From CAVQJU01 sp963729215 (lineage in GTDB: Bacteria > Acidobacteriota > Vicinamibacteria > Vicinamibacterales > CAVVIG01), in assembly GCA_963729215.1 (NCBI GenBank), contig CAVSND010000027.1, forward strand, positions 1-64,000: a stretch of DNA of 64,000 nt, written 5' to 3'. This document shows positions 8,925-18,284 of the stretch, in pieces. The notes under the pieces were generated by a model. It was given only the letters and a program-made list of their open reading frames with translations. It was not told where the DNA came from and did no database searches. The translations under genes were made by a program, and so were the position numbers. Numbering within the stretch: position 1 is the first letter of the stretch; every line of letters starts with the position of its first letter.

Positions 8925-10865
8925 TCACCGCGGCGCGCGGACATCCAACTCGACCGTTGCGTGAACGCGCGTACCGTCGAGCGTTCGCGCGACGACGCCG
9001 ACGCGGGTACGAGCTGCCGCTAGCTGGACGGTTGCGACGAAGGCGCCGTCGTCCAACCGGCGCACGGGTGCCTGCCGCGTCGAGCCGTTCGACGCGGCGA
9101 TCACGACGATGTCGCCCATCTGGCGCAGATCCCCGATGGCGTCGAAAAATGTGATGCGGACGGCGCTCTCTCCAGGCTGCTCGGGATGCGGTGAGAAGCG
9201 CACCGCGTTCCTTCCAACCCGGTCGGAGACGGTGTAGGCCGGATCCCGCCCCGGCCGCCGTTCGACCGACACGACGGTTGGTGGCCCCCTTGTCTCGACC
9301 TCGAGCGGCACCTCGACCGACGAACCATTTCCCTCGATCAGCACCGCGATTTGCCATCGGCCGTCGAACGCGAGGTTCGCGCCAGAGCCGACGTATGCGT
9401 TGTCGGGCGCCGCCGCCAGAACGAGCGTCGTCGGTGCCACTCCGGGATCGTCAAGCGCCGTGAAACGAAGGGTGACGCGGTTGGCGCGAATCGGCTCGCG
9501 CGTGTCGTAGTCGACGGCTTCGACGACGAAGCGATTCGGACCCGGTTGATCGGATGGAGTCGTCAGACGCACGCGTACCGTTGTGCCGAAATCGCTTGCG
9601 GATGCAATCAAGCCGGGAGGCGCGCCGCCGGCCGGGGGCGGGAGCGTGCCGAGCATCGACGCGGCGATCAACGCGCCAGCCATCAGCGTCAGCTCGAGAC
9701 CGCCGCCGATCCGCAACAGGCGCGTGTCGGCGTCCACCGCCGGAAGGCTCCGCCAGCGATTGAATGCGGCGCAGGCGGCAATCGCCAGCGCGAGCGCGGT
9801 CTTCGCCAGCACGGCGATCCCGTACGACGTCGACGTCAACTCGTACCAGGACCGTCCCCACGACGTCACGACGTTGGCCGTGAGCAGCGCGCCCGTCACG
9901 ACGGTGACGACCAGACACGCCGCCGCCAGCGACGAGAAACGGCGCACCGCGCTCTGCGTCGCGGCGGACGGACCGCGAACACCGGCAAGCAACACGACCA
10001 GTCCGCCGACCCAGACGCCCGCGGCCGCGAAATGCGTCCATTGCGCGGCAAGCGTCATGGCAACCGGCCATCGGCCGCCGGCAGCCGCGTGCCCGTTGGC
10101 GACGTGAACGGCTACGACTCCCAGGACTGCCGCGGCCACGCCAAGGGATGCGACGCGGCGAAATCGCATGACGGCCAGCCCGACGCCAGCGAGCGCGACG
10201 CCGGCCGCCAGGAGTCCGGCGGCCCGCCACGCGAGCGCGCGCCCGACGGATGATTTCATTAGCACCGCCACGGATGCCGCCGCCGTGCCCTGTTGCGCCA
10301 CACCCAGCAACACGAGTCCGATCGCCGCGATCAACCAACCGAACGCGCCGCGCGAAGAGCCCACAGCGCCAAGCCGCGCCAGCCCGCCGGCGGCCGTTCC
10401 CAGCAGCAGGACGATGCCGGCGATCAGGGTGAAGCGGGCGACGACCTCGAGCGGCGACGCCCGAAAACTCTGGGGGCGCACAGCCCCGGGAGCCGGCGTC
10501 GCGCGCACGCCGAATGCGTACGAACCGTCCGTCGCATGTCCGTCCACTGCCGACAGGTTTCGCCACGTCACGATGTACACGCCGGTCGGCAGCGGCTGCA
10601 CGCGTACGCTCAGCGAGAGTGGATCGTCGGCCACGAGCTCGGGGTTGCCGATCTGATACGCCCGGCCATCGGTGTCCAGGACGCGAATGCTCGACAGCGT
10701 CGGTTCGGGCTGCTCGGAAAAGTAGATGCGGACGAGCGAGGGAGTATCGCCGAGCGTTGAGCCCTCGAGCGGATCGGACAGCCGCGCGCCGGCGTGTGCC
10801 AAGCCTCGAACGCTCAGGCTGGACAGGACGATGATAACGGTCAGGGTGGCGACGACCCGGTGCAC
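8925..10865 (-). CDS. CopC-CopD fusion protein, copper resistance/uptake
   Basis: 646 residues. The signal peptide ends at GLAHAG, giving the mature His of CopC; the CopC domain then runs to about residue 125 with the second ligand block SAVDGHATDGSYAFGV. Roughly eight membrane segments follow (for example GIVLLLGTAAGGLARLGAV and AAQWTHFAAAGVWVGGLVVL), the CopD domain, with histidines in AVHVANGHAAAGG. The last 200 residues are a periplasmic beta-rich domain resembling FixH/YtkA modules. CopC binds copper in the periplasm and CopD moves it across the inner membrane. The gene is 12 bases after its upstream partner and heads toward the multicopper oxidase, forming a copper-handling operon. Confidence 0.88.
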   Translation of the reverse strand: MHRVVATLTVIIVLSSLSVRGLAHAGARLSDPLEGSTLGDTPSLVRIYFSEQPEPTLSSIRVLDTDGRAYQIGNPELVADDPLSLSVRVQPLPTGVYIVTWRNLSAVDGHATDGSYAFGVRATPAPGAVRPQSFRASPLEVVARFTLIAGIVLLLGTAAGGLARLGAVGSSRGAFGWLIAAIGLVLLGVAQQGTAAASVAVLMKSSVGRALAWRAAGLLAAGVALAGVGLAVMRFRRVASLGVAAAVLGVVAVHVANGHAAAGGRWPVAMTLAAQWTHFAAAGVWVGGLVVLLAGVRGPSAATQSAVRRFSSLAAACLVVTVVTGALLTANVVTSWGRSWYELTSTSYGIAVLAKTALALAIAACAAFNRWRSLPAVDADTRLLRIGGGLELTLMAGALIAASMLGTLPPPAGGAPPGLIASASDFGTTVRVRLTTPSDQPGPNRFVVEAVDYDTREPIRANRVTLRFTALDDPGVAPTTLVLAAAPDNAYVGSGANLAFDGRWQIAVLIEGNGSSVEVPLEVETRGPPTVVSVERRPGRDPAYTVSDRVGRNAVRFSPHPEQPGESAVRITFFDAIGDLRQMGDIVVIAASNGSTRQAPVRRLDDGAFVATVQLAAARTRVGVVARTLDGTRVHATVELDVRAPR

Positions 10866-10877
10866 CGTGGCGGCCTT

Positions 10878-11492
10878 CTAATGCCGTCTCCGAACGCCCG
10901 TCACAACCGCAGACGCGAGCGCCAGCCCCGCCAGAGCCAGACCGGCCATTGCTATCGATCGCGTGGTCAGGCCTGTCTCAGCGGTGCGCTCTTCGCGGGG
11001 GAGCGCACGAGTCACGCGGTCGGCCAGCTGGCCCAGTGTCGGATCCTGCGCCGGGAACTGAATGGCCCCGACGTCGTTCACGCAGTCGAAGGTCGTCGCC
11101 GAGCAGGTGGACGTGACGTCGACCGCCTGTTGCCGTACGCGCCCGGTGATGTGAAACGTATAGGTCCCGGGTCGATTCGGGAGCAGCCAGCCTTTGAAAG
11201 TGCCAGGCTCGCGTGTACGGCGGAGTGGCACCGTGATCCGCGCCTCGCCGAACGACACCTCGACCGTCAGCACGGCTTCGGGATCGTTCACGGCGACACC
11301 TGATAAATCGGCCACTCGCAGTTCGACGGCGTTGCGCGACCCGCTGAAGACTGGCTCCTCGCTCCAGCCGATGGTCAACTGCAGCTGACCGACGGTCCTG
11401 CGTTCATGCGCGGCGGGTGTTGCCACGCGGAAGATGAGGATTAGTATCAGTGTCGTGATGAGACCCCGGCGTATGCGACGTTGCCTGGTCAT
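10878..11492 (-). CDS. Exported beta-rich protein with C-terminal membrane anchor, copper-operon partner
   Basis: ATG 11492 follows a GGAGAG ribosome site; an upstream in-frame start at 11573 would add residues with no export character. The N-terminal hydrophobic segment LITTLILILIFRVATPAAHE is a signal sequence, the middle is a beta-sandwich-like region (LQLTIGWSEEPVFSGSRNAV, GTFKGWLLPNRPGTYTFHI) and the C-terminus has a second membrane helix (MAGLALAGLALASAVVTGV) followed by RRRH. Two cysteines (STCSATTFDCVND) may pair. It is the promoter-proximal gene of the CopCD operon and resembles periplasmic accessory domains found beside CopC/CopD. Exact function unknown. Confidence 0.7.
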   Translation of the reverse strand: MTRQRRIRRGLITTLILILIFRVATPAAHERRTVGQLQLTIGWSEEPVFSGSRNAVELRVADLSGVAVNDPEAVLTVEVSFGEARITVPLRRTREPGTFKGWLLPNRPGTYTFHITGRVRQQAVDVTSTCSATTFDCVNDVGAIQFPAQDPTLGQLADRVTRALPREERTAETGLTTRSIAMAGLALAGLALASAVVTGVRRRH

Positions 11493-11871
11493 AGGTGCTC
11501 TCCAGTCGAAAGGGGCCGACACGCACGGAACGGGCGGATGCTTACGTCGGGATGAAGCTCGACCTAATTGCAACGTTCGAGAGTTTAGACCAGGGCATCA
11601 GGCAATTCACTGCTAACCGCACCTGCTACCTCCAAGGCGGCGACAGAATCGGACCTGAGCGACAACTCAGGGATCCTTCAGGGCCTACTCGATGAAACAC
11701 ATCGTTCACTCGCTGACGAGACACTCGATTGCTGGACAGTCCGTCGGTGGCGGGCCTGCGGGCACATGAAGATAATTTTACATTTGAGCTCCGCCGGTAC
11801 CGTGCTACGTTGTCACCGCCCAATCCCCGGTTCGTCAACTCTCGACATCGGCAGCAGCACTGGAGGATGAA
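11493..11871. other. Divergent intergenic region
   Basis: A 379-base gap between the copper operon (-) and the Tat-exported protein (+). It must hold both promoters. Around 11764-11785 it turns locally AT-rich (GAAGATAATTTTACATTTGA), which stands out in this GC-rich DNA and could be a promoter element for the + strand gene. I see no convincing pair of -35/-10 boxes at standard spacing, no RNA gene and no coding potential. Confidence 0.4.
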
Positions 11872-12480
11872 ATGTTGAACGAGTCCTCGGAATCGACGCG
11901 CGCTGTATCCCGTCGCAGATTCTTCGGCGGAGCCATTGCCGGTGCAGCTGCCGTGTTGTCGGCTTCTGAGCCGGTGTGGGCCCATGACGACAATCATCGC
12001 CCCGACGATCCGTTCATCGTGCTGCTGAAAGGCCTCTATCGCCCCGCCCCTCAGCTGCCCGATTTGGGACTCTCGGGTGTGAATCTTGCCGATACGTCGT
12101 ACATCACGACCAAAATCTATCCAGTTTTCGGAGTTGAGGGGAGCCGGGACCCAGACGACGCGATCGGTCGTTTCTACGTTTCGTTCACCAATCCGGTCTG
12201 TGTCTACGACCTTCCTGACGGTGCCATTGCGATGCAGTTCGCCAGCAGTCCGGTGATTCAAGACATCGGGTTTAACACGTTCGTGCCCTTCCCCGACGGC
12301 AAGGGCGGTTTCTTCCTGGAAGGCACGTTCGAGTTGTCGATCCTGGATGCGACGGGGATCTACAAACGGTTCAAGGGCGGACATAACCACATGGTGGATC
12401 GACTGCATCAACTGGACGCGGCGGGAACGAAATTCAACGAACATTGCTTCTGCAACATCAGCACCTATCAATTCCCATAG
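11872..12480 (+). CDS. Tat-exported protein of unknown function
   Basis: The N-terminus carries a twin-arginine signal, VSRRRFFGGAIAGAAAVL, cleaved after VWAHD or nearby, so the product is folded before export. The mature 170 residues are beta-rich: TTKIYPVFGVEGSRD, FYVSFTNPVCVYDLPD, FFLEGTFELSILDATGIYKR, then FKGGHNHMVDRLHQL and a terminal cysteine pair (HCFCN). The arrangement recalls calycin/dirigent-like barrels, but I cannot assign it. Tat export suggests a cofactor or metal bound in the cytoplasm, and the His-rich segment could be a site. Base composition is less GC-rich than neighbours, in keeping with an accessory region. Confidence 0.7.
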   Translation: MLNESSESTRAVSRRRFFGGAIAGAAAVLSASEPVWAHDDNHRPDDPFIVLLKGLYRPAPQLPDLGLSGVNLADTSYITTKIYPVFGVEGSRDPDDAIGRFYVSFTNPVCVYDLPDGAIAMQFASSPVIQDIGFNTFVPFPDGKGGFFLEGTFELSILDATGIYKRFKGGHNHMVDRLHQLDAAGTKFNEHCFCNISTYQFP

Positions 12481-12581
12481 CGATCGGTGGTTGCAGGGTG
12501 GCCGGTGGGGGTAGCTATGCCGGCGTCTACGAGGCCGAATCGAGACGTCGCCGAAGATCGGAAACGCGAGAAAAGTACGAG

Positions 12582-13211
12582 TCAGGCACAGCAGGGATCG
12601 CCGCGCAGTCCGTCGATCCCTTCTTTAACGATGATGGGGACCATCGCCAGGGCTGCCAATGGGTCAGCCCACCACCAGCCCCATAGGACGTTTAGCAGCA
12701 GGCCGCCGAGCAGAATAGCCGACAGGTAGGTACAAAATTCCGTCTGCCGTGCATCGGCCTGCATCGCCCGACTGTGCATCGCTGTGCCGACTCGCCGCTT
12801 GGCCCTCGACAGAAGCGGCATCACGATCAGCGAGACACAGGCCAGGAGAATCCCCGGTACGCTGTGAGCGGCGGCCTCCTGACCGATGAGATCCCGGACG
12901 GCCTCGTACGTCACGTACGCGGCCAAGGCCAGGAAGCAGCCCCCGACGATCCGCAACGTCAGTCGTTCACTTTGTTCACGTCGATGCACGTCCGCGTCCA
13001 TTGACAGGCGCCACAGCAGCGCCGATCCGGACGTCACCTCGATGAAGCTATCGACGCCGAAGCCAACGAGGGAAATGCTCCCCGCGAATACTCCCGCGGT
13101 CACGGCGATGAGGCCTTCGAGGCTATTCCACGCAATCGTGAAACACTCGAGGCGTTTTCCCCGGCTAGCCAATACCTGCCTGTCGGTGACTCGCTGATGT
13201 CCGTCCCTCAT
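12582..13211 (-). CDS. Cation diffusion facilitator family transporter (membrane domain only)
   Basis: About 210 residues starting at ATG 13211. It has the CDF membrane domain: NSLEGLIAVTAGVFAGSISL, VGFGVDSFIEVTSGSALL (the D-x2-E metal site on helix 2), two further helices and the second site region MQADARQTEFCTYLSAIL on helix 5, then ADPLAALAMVPIIVKEG. The cytoplasmic metallochaperone-like domain is missing and the protein ends GDPCCA. Short CDF-like proteins of this form are common near heavy-metal efflux genes. It sits beside a relic of an RND adaptor, so a metal efflux island is likely. Metal specificity cannot be read from sequence. Confidence 0.82.
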   Translation of the reverse strand: MRDGHQRVTDRQVLASRGKRLECFTIAWNSLEGLIAVTAGVFAGSISLVGFGVDSFIEVTSGSALLWRLSMDADVHRREQSERLTLRIVGGCFLALAAYVTYEAVRDLIGQEAAAHSVPGILLACVSLIVMPLLSRAKRRVGTAMHSRAMQADARQTEFCTYLSAILLGGLLLNVLWGWWWADPLAALAMVPIIVKEGIDGLRGDPCCA

Positions 13212-13226
13212 GAACACCACAGCATC

Positions 13227-13370
13227 TTAGCGGACGTCATCGAGCGCGAGGTACGTCTTGGCGAGGGGTCTGGCGAGGACGTTGAGGTGCTCTCGGGCGT
13301 CCAGCCGGGCGATCGGGTGGCTTCCAAGGGCAGTTTTGCTTCGGACGAGCGGAACGTGAACGTCTGCGGC
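13227..13370 (+). pseudogene. Remnant of an RND efflux periplasmic adaptor (C-terminal fragment)
   Basis: Only a short stretch is recognisable: IEREVRLGEGSGEDVEVLSG followed by VQPGDRVASKGSFASDE. This is the C-terminal beta-barrel/membrane-proximal region of CusB/CzcB-type adaptors. There is no signal peptide, no lipoyl or helical hairpin domain upstream, and the sequence degenerates into the 158-bp repeat array just downstream. It is a truncated relic, not a working gene. Confidence 0.6.
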
Positions 13371-13433
13371 GTTAGCCGGCCCTGCAGATCGCACCCCAGA
13401 TACCTCGATCCCACTAGAGAGTGTTTGAAGGGC

Positions 13434-14119
13434 GGGAGTCGCGACGAGAGCGACATTTTGAAGGATGTCGCTCGAAGCCTGGACGCGCCGCTCATGATTC
13501 GACGAGCGGAGTGAGGGGTGGTGGCTTGCCAGACGCAGCTCGCGGCCAGCGCTGGGCCCGCCTTCGCGCTGCGCGCTACGGCGAGACAGCGGGGGAGTCG
13601 TGCCGAGAGCGACATTCGAAGAATGTCGCTCGAAGCCTGGACGCGCCGCTCATGATTCGACGAGCGGAGTGAGGGGTGGTGGCTTGCCAGACGCAGCTCG
13701 CGGCCAGCGCTGGGCCCGCCTTCGCGCTGCGCGCTACGGCGAGACAGCGGGGGAGTCGTGCCGAGAGCGACATTCGAAGAATGTCGCTCGAAGCCTGGAC
13801 GCGCCGCTCATGATTCGACGAGCGGAGTGAGGGGTGGTGGCTTGCCAGACGCAGCTCGCGGCCAGCGCTGGGCCCGCCTTCGCGCTGCGCGCTACGGCGA
13901 GACAGCGGGGGAGTCGTGCCGAGAGCGACATTCGAAGAATGTCGCTCGAAGCCTGGACGCGCCGCTCATGATTCGACGAGCGGAGTGAGGGGTGGTGGCT
14001 TGCCAGACGCAGCTCGCGGCCAGCGCTGGGCCCGCCTTCGCGCTGCGCGCTACGGCGAGACAGCGGGGGAGTCGTGCCGAGAGCGACATTCGAAGAATGT
14101 CGCTCGAAGCCTAGACGCG
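13434..14119. repeat. 158-bp direct tandem repeat array, four full copies plus one partial
   Basis: Copies begin at 13434, 13593, 13751, 13909 and 14067 (partial). Copies 2-4 are near identical; copy 1 is one base longer and slightly diverged. Each unit holds a perfect inverted repeat with arms GAGCGACATTC and GAATGTCGCTC around a 3-base loop, and a stretch GAGCGGAGTGAGGGGTGGTG resembling the sequence at 14136-14155 that abuts the tmRNA 3' end. 158 is not a multiple of three, so the repeated short frames inside it are not a coherent protein. Unit length and absence of variable spacers exclude CRISPR. Confidence 0.95.
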
Positions 14120-14150
14120 GCGCCGAGACCAGACCGAGCGAAGTGAGGGA

Positions 14151-14510
14151 TGGTGGAGGCGGCGGGAGTCGAACCCGCGTCCGAAGTACGCCATCGCGGG
14201 AATCTACATGCGTAGCCGCTCTTGAATATTCGCGTCCCACGTAGAAGAGCGACGGAAACCGTGGACCGCTAGCCCCGATTTGTCTCGTCGCCGCGCGTCG
14301 GAACAGCACGCGGCGACCAGCCTGCATTTATGACATCCAGCCCCGCCCCACAGGCGAGGACGAGGTGGACGTCGCGGACTTAAGTGTTAGTTAAGCCGCG
14401 AGAGGCAGCTGCGTGTTCGCAGTTACGTTGTGTTCCAACGGATTTACGAGTCGTTGGGGCTCGGCATGCATCCCACGAGTCTTTACCCCCGTCGAAGCCG
14501 TGTCGCCCCC
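14151..14510 (-). ncRNA. ssrA: Transfer-messenger RNA (tmRNA)
   Basis: On the minus strand the 5' end GGGGGCGACACGGCTTCGAC (from 14510) and the 3' end GGGTTCGACTCCCGCC followed by GCCTCCACCA (to 14151) form the tRNA-like acceptor and T arms; GGGGGCG pairs with CGCCTCC with one G-U. The tag reading frame is GCG AAC ACG CAG CTG CCT CTC GCG GCT TAA, giving ANTQLPLAA, whose LAA end matches ClpXP-directed degradation tags. CCA is encoded. tmRNA with SmpB rescues ribosomes stalled on broken mRNA. Its 3' flank borders the 158-bp repeat array; tmRNA 3' ends are frequent integration sites. Confidence 0.95.
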
Positions 14511-14621
14511 ATGCGAGCGAAAAGATGGCCGCGCCCGGCTCGTGTTCCGGACGCACCAAGCAGTGTAGCACGCCGGGATCCGGCTGAGCTGTTCAAACCA
14601 CTGTCAGGATTGGAGTTGCCG

Positions 14622-14627
14622 TATAAT
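14622..14627 (+). promoter_or_regulatory. Possible -10 box (TATAAT) upstream of the lytic transglycosylase
   Basis: A perfect TATAAT lies about 105 bases before the start at 14732 in otherwise GC-rich sequence. No good TTGACA-like hexamer is found 16-18 bases upstream, so the call rests on the -10 match and position alone. Confidence 0.35.
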
Positions 14628-14731
14628 AATCGCGCCACCCGAATAGACGAGGACCAGGAGCTCATTCGAGCCGATACAGGATCGATGACCACCGTCTACG
14701 CAGCCAACCGGAGAGAAGGCGGGATGACCCG

Positions 14732-17093
14732 ATGAAGGGGCACGGGCTGCCGCGTGTGCTTCTCCCGGCACTGGTCCTGACGCTGTCGGCAGCGAATCAG
14801 GCGCAGCAAAGCAGCGACAACGGCAGCACCCCGGCGCCGGGCGCTTCGCCAGCCCCCACCAATATCGCCCTCGCTCTGAGGCCAACCGACCATCCGCGTG
14901 TGCCGCGCGACCTCTCGCAGCTGTGGATGGCGCCCGAAAAGGGCCGCGTACGCTCGGCCGCGCAGGCCAACCTCGCCACGGCGATCAAAATCGAAGCCGA
15001 GGGCAACCACGCAAAAGCCTTGGCGCTGCTCACGAACCCGGCAACCGCGCAGCAGGGGCCGCTGGCCTCCTACGTGGCGTACTACAAGGGCCTCGCCCTG
15101 CTCCGGCTCGGCCGCAACACCGAGGCTCGTGCCACATTTCAGGCGCTCCAGTCTCCGGCGTTGACCGGGTTTCTGGTCGAGGGGGCAGCGCTGCGCGAAG
15201 CGGAGTCTGACGAGTCGTTGGGCGACTACGCGGCGGCGGTCGCGGTCTACGAGCGCCTCGCCTTGATGAAGACGACGGCGCCCGACCAGGTGCTCACGAG
15301 CCTCGCCAAGGCCGCGAAATCCAGCGGCGACGTCGAGAAGGCGAGGGCGGCGTACGAGCGCGTGTACTACCGAGTACCCGCTCAGCGAATTGGCCATGGT
15401 CGCCGCAGACGAACTCGGCACCGAACCCATCGTGCCGGGGAATCCGGCTGTCCGCCGCGAGCTGGCACGCGCGGAACGCGTGTTCGCGGCCAAGCAGTAC
15501 ACGCCGGCCAAGGCCGCCTTCGAGCGGCTCCGCACGGCGGTCTCGAACGAGGATCGCGATCTCGTCCGGCTGCGTCTCGCCGAGGTGGACTTCTACCTCA
15601 AGCGCACGCGCCCCGCGCGCGAGGCCCTCAAGCCCTACGCGGAGAACGGGCCGCGGCAATCCGAAGCGATGTATTTCTACGCCCTTGTCTCGCGCGACCT
15701 GGGCGAGCGCGATGCGTACCCGATGATGCTCCGCCGGGTCGTCGACGAGTTTCCGACGGACCGCTGGGCCGAGGAAGCGCTGAACCAGCTGGCGACCTCC
15801 TACATCCGGGACGATGACGACGACCAGGCGGACAAGACGTTCCGCGAGCTGTACGAAAAGTTTCCTGCCGGACGGTTTGCGGAGCGCGCGGCGTGGAAGA
15901 TCGGCTGGCGCGCGTACCGCATGGGCGACTACCGCGAAACGGCGTATGTGTTCTCGCGTGCGGCGGCGGATTTCCCGCGATCGGATTACCGCCCGTCATG
16001 GCTGTACTGGGCGGGCCGCGCACAGGACGCACTGGGCGATCGATTCCAGGCTCAGGCTCGCTACACGCTGGCGGCCACCGACTATCTGAACAGCTACTAC
16101 GGCCGCCTCGCGCTCGCCCGCCTCGACGGCCGCGCGCCCGAACGCCGGCTCGTGGTGGCAGCCGGACGGAGCGGCGCAGCCGGCGACGTGCCTCTCGCGG
16201 CGACGCTTCCGCCGAACGCCGCCGTGGTTCGCGACCTGCTCCTTGCGCAGATCTACGACCAGGCCGCGGACGAACTGCGGTACGCCCAGAACATGTGGGG
16301 CGACTCGTCGGCTATTGGCGCGACTCTCGCCTGGACCTATCGCGAACAGGGGAAGTTTGAGACGGGCTCGGTCCAGTTCGGCCTCTACCGCGGGGCGATT
16401 AACTTGATGAAGCGCGCTTACCCGCAGTATCTGGCCGCGGGCGGCGAGCAGCTGCCGAGGGATATCCTCCGGGTGATTTATCCGATCGCCTACTGGGAGT
16501 CGATTCAGAAGTACGCCGCCGAAAACGGCCTCGACCCCTACGTCGTCGCGGCGCTCGCCGCCCAGGAATCGACGTTCGTGGCCAACATCCGATCGCCGGC
16601 CAAGGCGGTCGGGCTGCTGCAACTCGAGCCGCCGACTGCGAGGCAGGTCGCGAAGCGCCTCAACATCAAGTACACGTCGAAGACGCTGACGGATCCCGAC
16701 GCAAACCTCCGGCTCGGGACCGCGTACCTGGCGGAAAAGGTGAGGGAGTTCGGCGACCTGCACCTGGTGCTCGCCAGCTACAACGCGGGCGAACGTCCCG
16801 TGCACCGGTGGGTGGGCGAACGGCCGAACCTGTCGAGGGAAGAGTTCATCGACGACATTCCGTACCCGGAAACACAGAACTACGTTCGGAGAATTCTCGG
16901 TACCGCCGAGGACTACCGCCGCATCTACGGCGCCGTCGCGGGCGGTGTGCTGGCCGACGACGAAATCCCGGGGGCCCCTGCGGGCGAGGCCGTGTCCGAT
17001 GTGGCGCCACAGGCCGCCGGGAAGAAGGCGCAGCCGGCGCCCAAGAAAAAGCCCGCGGCGAAGCCGACCCACAAGCGCCGCGCCGCCGCGTAG
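14732..17093 (+). CDS. Soluble lytic murein transglycosylase (Slt-like), one frameshift
   Basis: A periplasmic enzyme that cleaves peptidoglycan glycan strands. From ATG 14732 there is a signal peptide (LLPALVLTLSAANQAQ), then TPR-like helical repeats (NHAKALALLTNP, GLALLRLGRNTEARATFQAL). At about 15378 the frame shifts by one base beside GTAC; the other frame continues LSELAMVAADELG and more repeats. The C-terminal SLT domain has the catalytic Glu in AALAAQESTF, then AVGLLQLEPPTA, LGTAYLAEKV and LASYNAGERPV. A lysine/proline/alanine-rich tail (APKKKPAAKPTHKRR) ends the protein. The aminotransferase starts 9 bases downstream. Confidence 0.88.
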
Positions 17094-17101
17094 TTCACCC
17101 C

Positions 17102-18284
17102 ATGTCCAAGCTCACGGGCTCCCGCAAGGCACTGCAGTTCACCGAATCAGTCATCCGCGAGATGACGCGGCTCAGCGAGGCCCACGGCGGCGTGAACCTG
17201 TCGCAGGGTTTTCCGGACTTTCCGGCGCCCGCCGCGGTCAAGGAAGCGGCCTGCGCCGCCATCAACGCCGACGTCAACCAGTACGCGGTCACGTGGGGCG
17301 CCCGTCCGTTGCGCGAGGCGATCGCGCAGTCGTTCACGCGCCGGTACGGTGTCGAGGTGGAGGCCGATCGACAGGTCACCGTCTGCTGCGGCGCGACCGA
17401 GGCGATGATGTCCACGATGACGGCCATCATCGATCCCGGAGACGAAGTGATCGTCTTCGAGCCGTTCTACGAGAACTACGGGCCTGACGCGATCCTGTCA
17501 GGCGCGACGCCGCGCTACGTGACGCTGCACGAGCCGGACTGGACCTTCGACCCGGACGAGCTGGCCGAGGCATTCAACGCGAAGACCAAGGCGATCATCA
17601 TCAACACGCCGAACAATCCGACGGGGAAGGTCTTCACGCGCCAGGAACTCGAGACGATCGCGGCCTTGTGCCAGAAGTGGGATGCGATCGCCATCTCGGA
17701 CGAAATCTACGAGCACATCATCTACGACGGGCATCGCCACATCCCGATCGCGACGATTCCCGGAATGGCGGATCGGACCGTGACGCTCAACAGCCTCTCG
17801 AAAACCTACAGCGTGACAGGCTGGCGGGTTGGCTGGACGATTTCGCCGCCGTCACTGACCGGGGCGATCCGGAAGGTCCACGATTTCCTCACCGTCGGCG
17901 CTCCGGCGCCGCTCCAGGCGGCCGGCGCGGTGGCGCTGTCGCTGCCGGATCAGGTACTACAAGGATCTGGCCGCGAAATATCAGCGGCTCCGCGACGTGC
18001 TGCTCGCCGGCCTCGAGCGTCACCATTTCACGTGCTTCCGCCCGTTCGGCGCCTACTACATCATGACGGACATCGGCGGGTTTGGTTACGCCGACGATGT
18101 CGAGTTCGCGCGGTATCTGGTGAAGGACGTGGGCGTGGCGGCCGTGCCAGGGAGCAGCTTCTACAAACACGCCGAGAAGGGTCGAACGAAGCTTCGCTTC
18201 TGCTTCTGCAAGAAAGACGAAACCCTGGCGGATGCGGAGCGCAGGCTTGCCAGGGTCGCGCCCGCCCGGGCGCTCAGTACCTAG
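17102..18284 (+). CDS. Class I/II pyridoxal-phosphate aminotransferase, one frameshift
   Basis: Fold-type I aminotransferase of the kynurenine/methionine aminotransferase group. Visible blocks: NLSQGFPDFPAP at the N-terminus, QYAVTWGARPLREAIA, INTPNNPTGKVF (Asn that contacts PLP), ISDEIYEHIIYDG, and the PLP lysine in LNSLSKTYSVTGWRVGW. At 17952-17956 an extra G in AGGTAC breaks the frame; removing it gives LPDQYYKDLAAKYQRLRDVL and the protein continues through FGAYYIMTDI to RFCFCKKDETL. The substrate is probably a hydrophobic amino acid or its keto acid, which is inferred from the family. The 3' end overlaps a convergent OM protein by 11 bases. Confidence 0.88.

Noticed and set aside
13197..13514. 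Intact small gene in the adaptor-like stretch
   Set aside because: Only a fragment of an RND adaptor is recognisable, followed by junk and repeat; annotated as a pseudogene.
13434..14119. CRISPR array
   Set aside because: Units are 158 bp and directly abutting with no variable spacers, and there are no cas genes.
13600..14146. Repeated 76-codon frames within the tandem array
   Set aside because: They arise from the repeat itself, shift frame from copy to copy and have no ribosome sites.
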